DNA of 58,338 nt from assembly GCA_016201275.1 (NCBI GenBank), contig JACQDB010000089.1, positions 1 through 58,338 on the forward strand, in the 5' to 3' direction. Shown one piece after another: positions 24,291 through 34,117 of this stretch (the first letter of the stretch is position 1; every line of letters starts with the position of its first letter). The notes beneath the pieces were generated by a model, which saw only the letters and a list, made by a program, of their open reading frames with translations, ran no database searches and was not told the DNA's origin. The position numbers and the translations under genes are program-made. This DNA comes from Acidobacteriota bacterium. Lineage in GTDB: Bacteria > Acidobacteriota > Blastocatellia > UBA7656.

Positions 24291-27200
24291 ATGAAACCAG
24301 GAAGAACAAGGAGCCGAGGCTTTTGGAAAACGCGGGTCAAACCGGCGTTGAGCGCGCTCCTGATGATGTTGATGTTGTACGGCAGTGTGGTGGCGCAGAC
24401 CGGTACCTCGTCGGTGCGCGGCACGGTTCTCGACCCCGATAAAAAAGCTATGGTCGGCGCAACCGTTACGTTGACCAGTGTGGACACCAATGTGGTACGC
24501 ACCAAAGTGACCAATGAAAACGGCACTTTTGTCTTTGACCTGATTCCGCCAGGCAATTACAAACTACAGGCCGAAGCTCAAGGCTTCAAGAAAGTCGTGG
24601 TGGATTCGGTGCGCGCCCTGGTGGATAAACCGACGGCCCTGGAGGTGCAATTGGAAATCGGCCAACTCACGGAATCGGTGTCGGTATCCGCGGATTCCGC
24701 TGAAGTACGGCTCAACACTCAAGACGCTACTATTGGCAATAACTTTGTCGCCAAACAGATTACGCAATTGCCTTTGGAAAGCCGCAATGTCGTGGACTTG
24801 TTGAGTTTGCAACCGGGGGTAACGCGAGAGGGGTACGTCTCCGGGTCGCGCTCTGATCAATCGAATATCACGCTTGATGGCATAGATGTCAACGAACAAC
24901 AGACCGGCCTCGACCCGATTGCTCAAGCCGCGGGCGAGGATAAGGCGTTCTCCAGCGTGTTGCGCGTCACGCCCGATTCGGTCGAAGAGTTCCGCGTTAC
25001 CACCACCAACCCGAACGCTTCGCAAGGTCGGTCATCGGGAGCGCAGGTCTCTTTGATCACCAAAGGCGGTACCAATCAATTTCACGGCGGGGTTTACGAA
25101 TTCCATCGCAACACCGTCACCAGCGCCAACGACTTCTTTAACAATCGCGTCGGCAATCCGACGCCGAAACTGCTCCGCAATTTATTTGGCGGCACCTTTG
25201 GCGGCCCCATCAAGCAGGACAAACTGTTCTTCTTTTTTACCTATGAAGGACGTCGCGACGCCAGCGAAGTCAGCGTTGTTCGCAATGTGCCGCTGGCCTC
25301 GCTTGGGCAAGGGCAGATACGCTATCCCAATACTTCGGGCGGCATCACCACGTTGAACGCCGCGCAACTCAACAGCCTCTTTCCGGCGGGCGTCAACCCG
25401 GCGGGGTTAGCGGCCTTGGCCGAGGCGGCCAGAAAATATCCGGCCAACGATTTCACCCTTGGCGACAGTCGCGCCGACCAGTTGTTGAACACTGCCGGAT
25501 TCCGCTTCAACGCTTCCACCCCGCTCCGATGGAACACCTCGCTGGTCAAATTCGATTACAACCTCAGCGACAAGCAACAGCTTTTCCTGCGCGGCAATTA
25601 CCAGCAGGATAATATTGCCAGCGCGCCACAGTTTCCCGATACTATCAGGCCGAACTTCTGGAATCATCCGATAGGTATTGCGGTCGGCCATACCTGGACG
25701 TTGAGCAATAACCTGATCAACAAATTTACCTATGGCTTGACCCGCGAGGCGTTCTCGTCGCAGGGTGATTCGGCGGAAAATTTTATCTCGTTCCGCTTCG
25801 TCTTCACGCCGAAACTGTTTCAGCGCACCAACAGCCGCACTACGCCGGTGCAGAACTTTGTGGATGATGTATCGTGGGTTAAAAACAGCCACACTATCCA
25901 ATTCGGCACCAACATTCGCTTGGTCAGCAACACCCGCATCTCCGGCACCAACTCCTTTGACAGTGCAGTGGCCAACCCGTCGTTTTATGATGCTTCGGGA
26001 GCCGTCTTATCCAGGCCTATCAACGACATTGCGCCGGGCTTCAGTTCGCCAGTGCGAACCGCTGTGTCGGCGGTGATCGGGCGCTTTTCGCAATACGCCG
26101 CGAACTTCAACTTTGACCGCAGCGGCAAGGTCTTGCCGGTTGGACAAGGGGTGGGACGAACCTTTGCAACTCAAGAATATGACTGGTACGGGCAGGACAT
26201 TTTCAAGATCACACAGAATCTGACCGTGACCTATGGAATGCGCTACAGCCTGAGCCGTCCGGTTTATGAAAGCAGCGGCTTGCAAGTCAAACCAACCACC
26301 AGCCTCTCCAAATATTTTGATGCCAGAGTCGCTGGCGCGGCGGCAGGCAAGCCGGTCAATACGCCCATCACTATTGATCTGGCAGGGCCGGCAAATGGTC
26401 GTCCGGGGTATTACAATTGGGACAAGAATAATTTCCAACCGCGCATCGCCATTGCCTGGTCGCCGAGTTTCAAAAATGCCTTCCTCTCGACGCTATTCGG
26501 CAAGGATGGAAAATCAGTGTTGCGCGGCGGCTTTGCCATCACCAACGATCACATCGGTCAGCAACTCGCTGTGCAGTTCGATTTGAACAGCACGCTGGGA
26601 TTTTCTTCGTCGCAGGAGATCGCCGCCAATACCTATAACGCCTCGACGCGACCCGCACCGCGCTTCACCGGTTTTGGTCAGGACATTCGCGCCTTGCCCA
26701 ACATTTCGGTGCCAAGCTCGTTGACTTTCCCGTTGATTACGCCTGCGGATGAAGCGCAACGCATCGAATCGTCGCTGGATGACAACATCAAAACGCCGAT
26801 CAACTATAGCTGGAACCTCTCCTACAGCCGCGAGTTTAAGGGGGGCCTGACCTTTGAAGCCTCGTATGTCGGACGGCGTGCGCGAAAACTTCTGCTCACC
26901 AGAGACATCATGCATTTGAACAATCTGGTGGACACGAAATCTGGAGTGGACTGGTACACAGCGGCGCATCAACTCGCCGATCTGCGCTCCGCCAACACGC
27001 CGATTGAGCGCATCCGTCCGATAGCCTATTTCGAGAACCTCTTCCCGAATCTGGGCAGCAACTTGCTCGATGATCCGTCGCTGTCGCCCACTCAGGCGGT
27101 ATATACCTTGGTCGCCAGAGAAGGCGTTGGCGGGTTTGACATTCTCGATTGGACCTATGTGCAAACCCTCCTTGACGACCTCTCTGCGGTTGGGCGCAAT

Positions 27201-28046
27201 GCCTTTTTCCATCCGCAGTACGCGGCGCTGGCAGCCTTCAGCACGCTGGGCGAGTCCGATTATCATGGCGGCTCGTTGTCCATACGGGAACGCTTTCGCA
27301 ATCAACTGACGCTGGATTTCAACTACACTTTGTCGAAATCCTTTGATAACGCTTCAGGGTTGCAAACCAGTAACCCTTACGGTGCGGCTTTCGTCCTCAA
27401 TCCCTTAGACCTGAGACAGAACCGTGCCGTGTCGGATTTCGACATCCGCCATATCATCAACGTCAATGCGATATGGGAACTGCCAGTTGGTAAAGGGCGA
27501 AAATTCCTGAGCAACCTGTCCGGCGTGGCCGAAGCCTTCTTCGGCGGCTGGCAATTGTCGGGTATTTATCGCTGGAATACCGGCGCTCCTGCCGCCACTC
27601 CGTTTGACGCCGCGCAATGGGCGACCAACTGGGAGGTGCAGAGCAACGGTGTCAGACTGCGGGATATTAAAGCCAGTCCGACCAAGCAGGGCGCTTCACC
27701 GAACCTCTTCAGCGACCCCAAAGCGGCTTATCAAAGTTTCCGCAACGCTCTGGCGGGTGAAGTCGGCGACCGCAATATCTTCCGCATCCCCAGCTATGTC
27801 ACACTAGATATGGGATTGGGCAAAACCTTCACCATGCCGTACAACGACAATCACAAGCTGCAATTCCGCTGGGAAGTCTTCAACGTCACCAACACCCAAC
27901 GGCTCGGCACCTTGCTGGTTAGCCGCGAAGGTTTGGGCTTGAGTCAAGACCCCGATTTGAGTACCCCGCCGCCGGTCTTTGGTAACTTCACCGGCATACA
28001 GGGTTCACCTCGCGTCATGCAGTTTGGCTTGCGCTACAATTTCTAG
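24291..28046 (+). CDS. TonB-dependent receptor, Oar-like, with carboxypeptidase-regulatory N-terminal domain
   Basis: 1251 aa from the ATG at 24291, placed by AGGAGG seven bases upstream; the frame is open 30 bases earlier. A signal segment ([17 protein letters not shown]) is followed by a CarboxypepD-reg-like domain (about 30-110: [36 protein letters not shown]), then a plug region with [18 protein letters not shown] and [16 protein letters not shown], then a long outer-membrane barrel ending in the aromatic QFGLRYNF. This matches the Oar/SusC-distant receptor class expanded in Acidobacteria. Substrate unknown; polymers or peptides are usual guesses. No SusD partner or TonB gene is adjacent. 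A very strong terminator follows. Confidence 0.95.
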   Translation: MKPGRTRSRGFWKTRVKPALSALLMMLMLYGSVVAQTGTSSVRGTVLDPDKKAMVGATVTLTSVDTNVVRTKVTNENGTFVFDLIPPGNYKLQAEAQGFKKVVVDSVRALVDKPTALEVQLEIGQLTESVSVSADSAEVRLNTQDATIGNNFVAKQITQLPLESRNVVDLLSLQPGVTREGYVSGSRSDQSNITLDGIDVNEQQTGLDPIAQAAGEDKAFSSVLRVTPDSVEEFRVTTTNPNASQGRSSGAQVSLITKGGTNQFHGGVYEFHRNTVTSANDFFNNRVGNPTPKLLRNLFGGTFGGPIKQDKLFFFFTYEGRRDASEVSVVRNVPLASLGQGQIRYPNTSGGITTLNAAQLNSLFPAGVNPAGLAALAEAARKYPANDFTLGDSRADQLLNTAGFRFNASTPLRWNTSLVKFDYNLSDKQQLFLRGNYQQDNIASAPQFPDTIRPNFWNHPIGIAVGHTWTLSNNLINKFTYGLTREAFSSQGDSAENFISFRFVFTPKLFQRTNSRTTPVQNFVDDVSWVKNSHTIQFGTNIRLVSNTRISGTNSFDSAVANPSFYDASGAVLSRPINDIAPGFSSPVRTAVSAVIGRFSQYAANFNFDRSGKVLPVGQGVGRTFATQEYDWYGQDIFKITQNLTVTYGMRYSLSRPVYESSGLQVKPTTSLSKYFDARVAGAAAGKPVNTPITIDLAGPANGRPGYYNWDKNNFQPRIAIAWSPSFKNAFLSTLFGKDGKSVLRGGFAITNDHIGQQLAVQFDLNSTLGFSSSQEIAANTYNASTRPAPRFTGFGQDIRALPNISVPSSLTFPLITPADEAQRIESSLDDNIKTPINYSWNLSYSREFKGGLTFEASYVGRRARKLLLTRDIMHLNNLVDTKSGVDWYTAAHQLADLRSANTPIERIRPIAYFENLFPNLGSNLLDDPSLSPTQAVYTLVAREGVGGFDILDWTYVQTLLDDLSAVGRNAFFHPQYAALAAFSTLGESDYHGGSLSIRERFRNQLTLDFNYTLSKSFDNASGLQTSNPYGAAFVLNPLDLRQNRAVSDFDIRHIINVNAIWELPVGKGRKFLSNLSGVAEAFFGGWQLSGIYRWNTGAPAATPFDAAQWATNWEVQSNGVRLRDIKASPTKQGASPNLFSDPKAAYQSFRNALAGEVGDRNIFRIPSYVTLDMGLGKTFTMPYNDNHKLQFRWEVFNVTNTQRLGTLLVSREGLGLSQDPDLSTPPPVFGNFTGIQGSPRVMQFGLRYNF

Positions 28047-28061
28047 TTCCGCTGGCACAAC

Positions 28062-28109
28062 AAAAACCACAAGAGGCCGGAGAGCAATCTCCGGCCTCTT
28101 GTGGTTTTT
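28062..28109 (+). terminator. Strong Rho-independent terminator of the TonB receptor gene
   Basis: A perfect 17-bp stem (CCACAAGAGGCCGGAGA at 28067-28083 with its complement at 28088-28104), loop GCAA, flanked by AAAAA and TTTTT. The symmetry would also let it work on the minus strand, where the BACON protease gene ends just beyond. Confidence 0.95.
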
Positions 28110-28130
28110 GCTGAGTCAGCCTGCTGGAGG

Positions 28131-28241
28131 CTTGTGGATGAAATCAGCTGCAAAACGTGAGTGAGTTTCCCAGGCCCTGTACGGGCGATCACCGCAGGGT
28201 CGCCCGTACAGGATTGCACTTGATTTACTCCACCATCCTTA
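28131..28241. repeat. Copy 3 of the TAAGGATTGTGG palindromic family
   Basis: On the minus strand it starts TAAGGATGGTGGA, has CCTGTACGGGCGACC paired with a complementary GATCGCCCGTACAGG, and ends TTTCATCCACAAG. Inverted ends TGTGGA..AAATCA..TGCAA are visible on both sides. TAA (28239-28241) is the stop codon of the BACON protease gene. Confidence 0.7.
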
Positions 28242-31200
28242 CGGACGTGCCGCCTGATTGACCGTAAAGCTTAATCCGGCAACGGTGATGGTGCCGCTGC
28301 GCGAGGCGCGATTTGGATTGCTGGCGACTTGATAAATAACCAGACCGCTGCCCGTGCCGCTCGCCCCGGAAGAGATTGTCAACCAGTTGACATTACTGAC
28401 CGCCGTCCACGGGCAACCGGCGGTCGCCGTAACATTCACCGAGCCGCTGATCGCGCCAAAACTTACATTTTTAGCGGTCGGCGAAATTGCATACGAACAA
28501 GTGAGTGTCGCTGCCGCCTGCGTCACCGTGAAACTCTGTCCAGCAATCGTCAGCGTACCGCTGCGCGCATTGGTTGAAGCATTGGCCGTGACCGCATAAT
28601 TTACCGTGCCGTTGCCTGTGCCACTCGCGCCCACAGAGATTGTCAACCAGTTGACATTGCTGGTCGCCGTCCAGTTGCAGCCTGCATCTGCTGTGACCGT
28701 CACGGTATTGCTGCCGCCACTTGCGGCAAACGCTTGGCTGGTTGGCGAAATCGCATAGCTGCACCCTGGCGTCGCTGCCGCCTGCGTCACCGTGAAGGTC
28801 TGTCCGGCAATCGTCAGCGTACCGCTGCGCGCACTGGTTGAAGCATTGGCCGTGACCGCATAATTTACCGTGCCGTTGCCTGTGCCACTCGCGCCCGCAG
28901 AGATTGTCAACCAGTTGGCATTACTGATCGCTGTCCAATTGCAACTCGCAGGCGCGGTAACATTGACGTTGCCGAGGCCGCTGCTGGCGGCAAAGGATTG
29001 ATTGGTGGGCGCAATGGCATAGGTGCAAACCGTTCCCGCGCCAGCTTGATTAAGGGTGTGCGGCAGTCCGCCGATAAATATCGTAGCGCTGCGCGCCGCG
29101 CCGGCATTGGCCTGCACCGTGTAGTTTAATTTTTTGGTTCCGGTGCTGCTGCCATTGGCGGTGATGGTCACCCAGCCCGGCACATTCGTCGTTGACCAGG
29201 CGCAATTAATCGGCGCGTCAACCCGCACCGTCAACGTGCCGCCGCTGATGGGAAACGAGGCGCTGGCCGGAGTCAGCAGCGTCACACAACTGGAGGCCGC
29301 CTGTGTCACCGTGAAAGTTTGTCCGGCAATCGTCATCGTCCCACTGCGCGTGTTGGCGTTGGGATTGTTAGCCACCGCATAATTGACCGTGCCGTTGCCC
29401 GTGCCGCTCGCGCCGGAAGTAATGCTGATCCAGCCATCGTTACTGGTCGCTGTCCAGTTGCAACCCACAGGCGAAGTCACCGCGACGCTGCTGGAACCGC
29501 CGCCTGCGGCAAACGCCTGGCTGGTTGGCGAAAGCGCATAACTGCACGCCGGTTGCGCGCCATCCTGATTGACAGTGAAGGTTTGCCCGGCAATCGTCAC
29601 GGTGCCTGAGCGCGCACTGGTCGAAGGGTTGGCGGCGACCGCATAATTCACTGTGCCGTTGCCTGTGCCGCTCGCGCCGGAAGTCACCGTTATCCAACCA
29701 ACATTGCTGATTGCCGTCCAGGTGCAACCGGCTTGCGTGGTGACGTTGACGCTGCCGCTGCCGCCTGCTGCCACGATATTTTGACTGGTCGGGGTGATTG
29801 AGTACGTGCAGGAGACCGCGCCCGCTTGATTGACAGTAAAGGTTTGGCCGCCGATGTTGAGCGTGCCAGAGCGCGCCCCTGCGGGGTTGGCGGCGACGGT
29901 GAAACTGGCGGTGCCATTGCCGGAAGCGCCTGCCGCAGAGGTGACGCTGATCCACGAAGCGTTGCTGAAAACGCCCCAACTGCACGCCGATGTAGTGGTC
30001 ACATTGACCGCGCCGTTGCCGCCTGCCGCCGCAAACGCTTGGCTGGTTTGATTGAGCGCAAAGCTACAGACCGTCTGATTTGCCAACGCATTCGCTACGT
30101 TGATTCTGCCGCCTGAGACAAGCAATCCGGCGAAGGCCGCCAGGGGGTCAACCGTGTTGATCAAGCTCGCTTTCAAAGAGGCGGGTGACAGATTGGGATT
30201 CAAACCAACCAACAGCGCCGCCGCTCCCGCGACGTGCGGCGTGGCCATAGAAGTGCCGCTGATGGTCGCATAAGTATTATTGGGAAAGGTCGAGATAATG
30301 CTGGAACCGGGCGCGGCTACATCCACGCTGGTCGCTCCCCAGTTGGAAAATCCTGAGCGCGTATCGGTGCTGGTCGAAGAAGCAACGGCGATAATGCTCG
30401 GCGAATTGTAGCTTGCCGGGTAGCTCGGATTGACATCTATATCGCGGTTGTCGTTGCCCGCCGCAAAGACATTCAAGACCCCTGCGTTGCCTGCCGCATC
30501 AATGGCGTCCTTGAGCGCCTGGTCATAACTTCCGGCTTCCGGCGCGCCGCCCCAACTGTTGCTGGTGACGCGAATATTGATGCCGCGATTCTTCATCATG
30601 GTGACGTAATTGAACGCCGCTATGACGGTGGCCGCTGTCGAATTGCCGTCGCTTGCGTGCGTTTTCAAAGCCATTAACTTGACGTTCCAGTTGACCCCGA
30701 CAACGCCCAGGCTGTTGTTGCCAACTGCGCCGATGGTTCCGGTGGTGTGAGTGCCGTGATTGTTATCATCGAGCGGGTTGGCATCGTGGTTGATGAAATC
30801 GTAGCCGTAATAATCATCCACGAAACCGTTGCCATCATCGTCTATGCCGTTGTTAGGAATTTCGCCGGGATTGTGCCACATATTGGCGGCAAGGTCTTGA
30901 TGATTGTAATCCACGCCGGTGTCTATGTCGGCAACCACTACCGCCGCATTGCCTGTGGTGGTATCCCATGCCGTCGGCATATGAATTTTCGTCATGCCAT
31001 ACATCGAGCCGTATTGCGGGTCGTTGGGAAAGGTATCAAAAATGTGATAGGTAAAATTGGGCTGCGCCAGCACGCAGTCACGCAGCTTGCGATACTGCGC
31101 CACGCCCTCTTCGACGCTGAGATCGGCGGGCAATTGAACCAACTGCCAGCCGATGGAATCGAAATTGGTGAGGACACGAGCGCCGGTCTGAGTGTGCGCG

Positions 31201-31361
31201 GCCTGCGTCTGTGGCGCGTAAGGGCCGTCTTGAAATTTGACCAGTAATTGCCCTTCGATAAAGTTTCGCGCCGTGGCACCGCTTTGCGCGAAGGCTGGAG
31301 CAAAGACTTGAAACCATGCCAGAGTCAATAAAATCGTCAATAAAAACAAGGTCTTTTTCAT
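28239..31361 (-). CDS. Exported subtilisin-like (S8) protease with seven BACON domains
   Basis: 1040 aa from the ATG at 31361; an in-frame start 21 codons earlier would put a non-signal leader before the signal peptide [16 protein letters not shown]. After a propeptide-like region comes an S8 domain with the triad in [17 protein letters not shown] (Asp), [12 protein letters not shown] (His) and [13 protein letters not shown] (Ser), plus oxyanion Asn in FAAGNDNRD. The C-terminal half is seven ~85-residue BACON modules, each with CxW(T/S) and a closing FTVNQA or FTVTQA. BACON domains are thought to bind carbohydrate or mucin-like material, so the protease may be held on a surface polymer. Neighbouring modules are nearly identical in DNA. 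The stop codon is inside a repeat. Confidence 0.95.
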   Translation of the reverse strand: MKKTLFLLTILLTLAWFQVFAPAFAQSGATARNFIEGQLLVKFQDGPYAPQTQAAHTQTGARVLTNFDSIGWQLVQLPADLSVEEGVAQYRKLRDCVLAQPNFTYHIFDTFPNDPQYGSMYGMTKIHMPTAWDTTTGNAAVVVADIDTGVDYNHQDLAANMWHNPGEIPNNGIDDDGNGFVDDYYGYDFINHDANPLDDNNHGTHTTGTIGAVGNNSLGVVGVNWNVKLMALKTHASDGNSTAATVIAAFNYVTMMKNRGINIRVTSNSWGGAPEAGSYDQALKDAIDAAGNAGVLNVFAAGNDNRDIDVNPSYPASYNSPSIIAVASSTSTDTRSGFSNWGATSVDVAAPGSSIISTFPNNTYATISGTSMATPHVAGAAALLVGLNPNLSPASLKASLINTVDPLAAFAGLLVSGGRINVANALANQTVCSFALNQTSQAFAAAGGNGAVNVTTTSACSWGVFSNASWISVTSAAGASGNGTASFTVAANPAGARSGTLNIGGQTFTVNQAGAVSCTYSITPTSQNIVAAGGSGSVNVTTQAGCTWTAISNVGWITVTSGASGTGNGTVNYAVAANPSTSARSGTVTIAGQTFTVNQDGAQPACSYALSPTSQAFAAGGGSSSVAVTSPVGCNWTATSNDGWISITSGASGTGNGTVNYAVANNPNANTRSGTMTIAGQTFTVTQAASSCVTLLTPASASFPISGGTLTVRVDAPINCAWSTTNVPGWVTITANGSSTGTKKLNYTVQANAGAARSATIFIGGLPHTLNQAGAGTVCTYAIAPTNQSFAASSGLGNVNVTAPASCNWTAISNANWLTISAGASGTGNGTVNYAVTANASTSARSGTLTIAGQTFTVTQAAATPGCSYAISPTSQAFAASGGSNTVTVTADAGCNWTATSNVNWLTISVGASGTGNGTVNYAVTANASTNARSGTLTIAGQSFTVTQAAATLTCSYAISPTAKNVSFGAISGSVNVTATAGCPWTAVSNVNWLTISSGASGTGSGLVIYQVASNPNRASRSGTITVAGLSFTVNQAARP

Positions 31362-31695
31362 ATTGATATTCTCTCTAAGGGGGGTATGCGAACCGATGGG
31401 GAGCCAGCCAAAGCCGTAAGCCAATCTATCATGGAAAGCGGTAGCCAGCCAGCGTTGATTTTTTCAGCCAGCGGCTTCCGCTAGGTTGGCAGAGCAAGGG
31501 GTTGGGAAAACATCGTCGGAGAAGATTTCACCGGCCTGTATGAATTGACACAGCAGCGCCGCAACTTCGCCTTGCCGAGGCCGAAGCCGATACCCATTAC
31601 GTTGGGCGCGCCTGTGCGTTATGACAAAGCCGCCTGCAATAGGCGCAGCGGCGGCTTTGCAACAGCACGTCGCTTGTCTGTAGGGCATCAAGAGT

Positions 31696-31853
31696 CAGGG
31701 GGCATCAGAGAAAAAGAAGAAACCACAGATGAACACCGATGAACACAGATAAGAAAAGCCGCAAACGTCGGGTTTTTTCTGGCCTCAGTGTTCATCGGTG
31801 CTCATTTGTGGTTCCCTTTCTCCCTTCTTTGATGAGAACGGTATGCCCCCCTG
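31696..31853. mobile_element. 158-bp MITE with 10-bp target duplication
   Basis: Ends CAGGGGGCAT (31696) and ATGCCCCCCTG (31843-31853) are inverted repeats, one base different in the G run. The flanks are identical CATCAAGAGT (31686-31695 and 31854-31863), a 10-bp target duplication. The inside is a long imperfect hairpin made from the ACAGATGAACACCGATGAAC motif, which I recall as a widespread bacterial repeat. No ORF. The remainder of 31362-31967 shows no gene. Confidence 0.85.
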
Positions 31854-31967
31854 CATCAAGAGTTCATTTAGCCGTAGCTCAGGTCGTAGCAGACGTTTTG
31901 CTTTTTATGATGAAAAAGTGGATGATCTACAGTTCTAAAAATTTTTTGATACAAAGGCAAGATCGCA

Positions 31968-32471
31968 ATGGCACAGCAAAATACTTTCGATGTGGTTTCC
32001 AAGGTTGATATGGCGGAAATGAAGAACGCCGTCAATCAGGCGATGAAAGAGATCAGTCAGCGCTTCGATTTCAAAGGCACCAACTCAAGCATTGAACTCG
32101 ATGAGAAGGAGCATAAACTGACACTGGCGACAGCCAGCGAGTTCACCTTGAAACAACTCAACGACGTGCTGCAACAAAAGATTGTCAAGCGCAACATCTC
32201 GCTCAAGGCGCTCTCTTACGGCAAAATCGAACCGGCGGCCAAAGACAGCGTGCGCCAAGTCGTCACCTTGCAACAAGGCATTCCTACCGAAAAGGCGAAA
32301 GAGATCGTCAAGTACATCAAGGACTCCAAGCTTCGCGTGCAAGCCTCCATCAATGGCGATTTCGTGCGCGTCGCTGGCAAAGACCGCGACACTTTGCAAG
32401 AGGTCATCGCTGTACTGAAAGAGAAAGATTTCGGCATAGATATGCAGTTCACCAACTACCGCTCAAATTAA
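31968..32471 (+). CDS. yajQ: YajQ-family nucleotide-binding protein
   Basis: 167 aa, the usual length. The whole sequence fits the family: FDVVSKVDMAEMKNAVNQA, ISQRFDFKGTNSSIELDEKE, KRNISLKALSYGKIEPA and KLRVQASINGDFVRVAGKDR, KDFGIDMQFTNYR. YajQ homologues form two ferredoxin-like domains; some bind cyclic di-GMP and act with a transcription factor, others were reported to bind RNA. Which applies here cannot be told from sequence. Cytosolic. It stands alone: repeats lie on both sides and neither neighbour is co-directional within 400 bp. Confidence 0.95.
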   Translation: MAQQNTFDVVSKVDMAEMKNAVNQAMKEISQRFDFKGTNSSIELDEKEHKLTLATASEFTLKQLNDVLQQKIVKRNISLKALSYGKIEPAAKDSVRQVVTLQQGIPTEKAKEIVKYIKDSKLRVQASINGDFVRVAGKDRDTLQEVIAVLKEKDFGIDMQFTNYRSN

Positions 32472-32523
32472 TAGCTCGACGCCTGGGGCGTGGCCGTGTC
32501 GCCGCCGCTCGCTGCCTTCTGTT

Positions 32524-32568
32524 GTCTATATATTGTAGTCCGATGATTCATTGGCGCAATATATAGAC
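32524..32568. repeat. Perfect 12-bp AT-rich hairpin
   Basis: GTCTATATATTG (32524-32535) and CAATATATAGAC (32557-32568) are exact complements around a 21-base loop. It lies 52 bp after yajQ and 34 bp before the 248-bp element. The loop start (TAGTCCGATG) vaguely resembles the core of the 17745/51026 MITE. Not a typical terminator, as the stem is AT-rich and no T run follows. Confidence 0.6.
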
Positions 32569-32602
32569 GCAGCAACTCTCAAAAAGTCCCCCATAAATCG
32601 TC

Positions 32603-32850
32603 GGTAGTGGCTCAATCGAGAGAGATAGAGTTTGGAGTTCCGCCTTCAGGCTAATGGCATGAAGTGAAGCGGCATAGATGTAGCGCAGGCGGTCTAGCCT
32701 GCGGCGGACTTGGTTGTAGAAGCGCACGAAATCCAAGTCTTAGCTTGCTGCTGTCAGCCGCAGACTAGACCGTCTGCGCTACAACTTAACGCCATTGGTC
32801 TGAAGGCGGAACTCCAAACTTTTCTTTTCTCTCCTCCTTGACCCACTACC
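32603..32850. mobile_element. 248-bp MITE with 8-bp target duplication
   Basis: Inverted ends GGTAGTGGCTCAA and TTGACCCACTACC (12 of 13 match). Both flanks read AAATCGTC (32595-32602 and 32851-32858), an exact 8-bp duplication. Inside are two nested palindromes: an outer arm AGTTTGGAGTTCCGCCTTCA, shared with the hairpin at 53586, and an inner GTAGCGCAGGCGGTCTAG with its complement. No protein is encoded. Confidence 0.88.
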
Positions 32851-32889
32851 AAATCGTCAAGTTAAGCGCCAATCGAATCAAGCGAGAGT

Positions 32890-33261
32890 TCAAGATTTTT
32901 CAGGCGGGTCGGCAGCCTGTAACCAGGCAATATATTGTTGCCGATCTTTTTGCGCTACCTGCTGTCTGGTGGTTTCGTCCAGGTCGAGGAAATCCAGTTG
33001 ATGGAAAGCATTCGGATATTCCGCCCAGGCCAATACATCACGAAAATCAAGCTTTGCAACAGTGGCAAAATAAGACAACTGATCTACGTCCCCGGCGCTG
33101 AGTTTGAGCAGCGCCAGTTGCACACGCGCTTGCCCAATGGCGTCGGGGCTTTGATCGGCAAAGCCTATGATACGGAATACGGTCGCCCACTGAGGCGCGG
33201 GAAAAAGTTGCTGGACTTTGCTGCGTACCAATTCTTGGGAAGGGGTGAAATCGTCAGACAT
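32890..33261 (-). CDS. Hypothetical acidic helical protein next to a Uma2 gene
   Basis: 123 aa from the ATG at 33261 (a GTG three codons earlier is possible). Not recognised. It is soluble, with no signal peptide, and predicted largely helical; features are FTPSQELVRSKVQQLFPAPQ, ALLKLSAGDVDQLSYFATVA, FRDVLAWAEYP and a Gln/Arg-rich C-terminus. It starts 58 bp after the Uma2-type gene on the same strand, so the two may be co-transcribed. I would not assign a function. Confidence 0.65.
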   Translation of the reverse strand: MSDDFTPSQELVRSKVQQLFPAPQWATVFRIIGFADQSPDAIGQARVQLALLKLSAGDVDQLSYFATVAKLDFRDVLAWAEYPNAFHQLDFLDLDETTRQQVAQKDRQQYIAWLQAADPPEKS

Positions 33262-33319
33262 GGGCAACACTCTTGCAGAGAATTTTTAGTGGCTGGGCAA
33301 GGCGCGTGCAGGGAAGCAC

Positions 33320-34084
33320 TCAGCCGCGTTTTTTGAGGCGCTTGATTTCGGCACGTAGCGTCGCCAGTTCGCTGTGCGCTTGCGCTAATTTTGCTTCGGC
33401 CTGTTGCCGCGCTAAGGCTTGCGCCTGAGCGGTTGCTTCGGCCTGTTGCCGCGCTAAGGCTTGCGTCTGGGCGGTCGCTTCGGCTTGCTGGCGGGCTTGG
33501 CGCTCGTCTGCGGAGGTGAGCAGAAATTGTTTGGTTTTCGGATTGTAGAGCCGCAGGGTTGCGCCCGTATCCACCAACTCCAAGCCTAATTCCTTGCTCA
33601 TCACGCGCCCGTTGCTGACCAGCACTTCGAGGTATTGCCCGTGGCTCAGGCGATAAGCATTCAGCGGTTTGCTTTTCTTGGGATATTCCGGGTCGAAGAC
33701 AAAATATTCTTTGACGCCGAGTTCGGCATACAACTCCATCTTCTTGCCGAAATCTTCTTTGCGGGTTTTGCGCGAGGACAATTCGATGACGACAACGGGC
33801 GCTTGGCCTTCTTCCCAAATTTTGTAGATGCGCCGTTCGAGCGTTTTCTCGACGCCGCGCACCACAAAGACATCCGGCGAAATGGTTTTCTCCGGCGCGC
33901 CTTCAACGTAGTACATCATCATATTGCCGGAGACATAGACATCGGGCTTTTGCTCGAAGAAGTTTTCCAGTTGGAAAATTAATTCTGTCATCAGCCGACG
34001 ATGGACAGGCGTTTCCCCCATAGGCTTTCCGTCGCTTTCCGGATACTCGACCGACTCGCTATAATTTTCTTTGAGCGAACTCAT
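33320..34084 (-). CDS. Uma2-family (DUF820) PD-(D/E)XK protein with coiled-coil tail
   Basis: 254 aa from the ATG at 34084; an in-frame start at 34111 is also possible. The core has TPVHRRLMTELIFQLENFF, SPDVFVVRGVEK (catalytic Asp), VVVIELSS.KT (Glu) and YAELGVKEYFVFDPEY, the Uma2/DUF820 nuclease-like pattern. This family is abundant in cyanobacteria and found in Acidobacteria and Chloroflexi; its in vivo role is unsettled. After the core, a 14-residue unit (RQQAEATAQxQALA) is repeated about 2.5 times in a coiled coil, with matching 42-bp DNA repeats. The gene begins 33 bp after the phosphatase gene on the same strand. Confidence 0.88.
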   Translation of the reverse strand: MSSLKENYSESVEYPESDGKPMGETPVHRRLMTELIFQLENFFEQKPDVYVSGNMMMYYVEGAPEKTISPDVFVVRGVEKTLERRIYKIWEEGQAPVVVIELSSRKTRKEDFGKKMELYAELGVKEYFVFDPEYPKKSKPLNAYRLSHGQYLEVLVSNGRVMSKELGLELVDTGATLRLYNPKTKQFLLTSADERQARQQAEATAQTQALARQQAEATAQAQALARQQAEAKLAQAHSELATLRAEIKRLKKRG

Positions 34085-34117
34085 AAATCTTTGCGCTGCG
34101 CCCTTCACCAAAATCGC

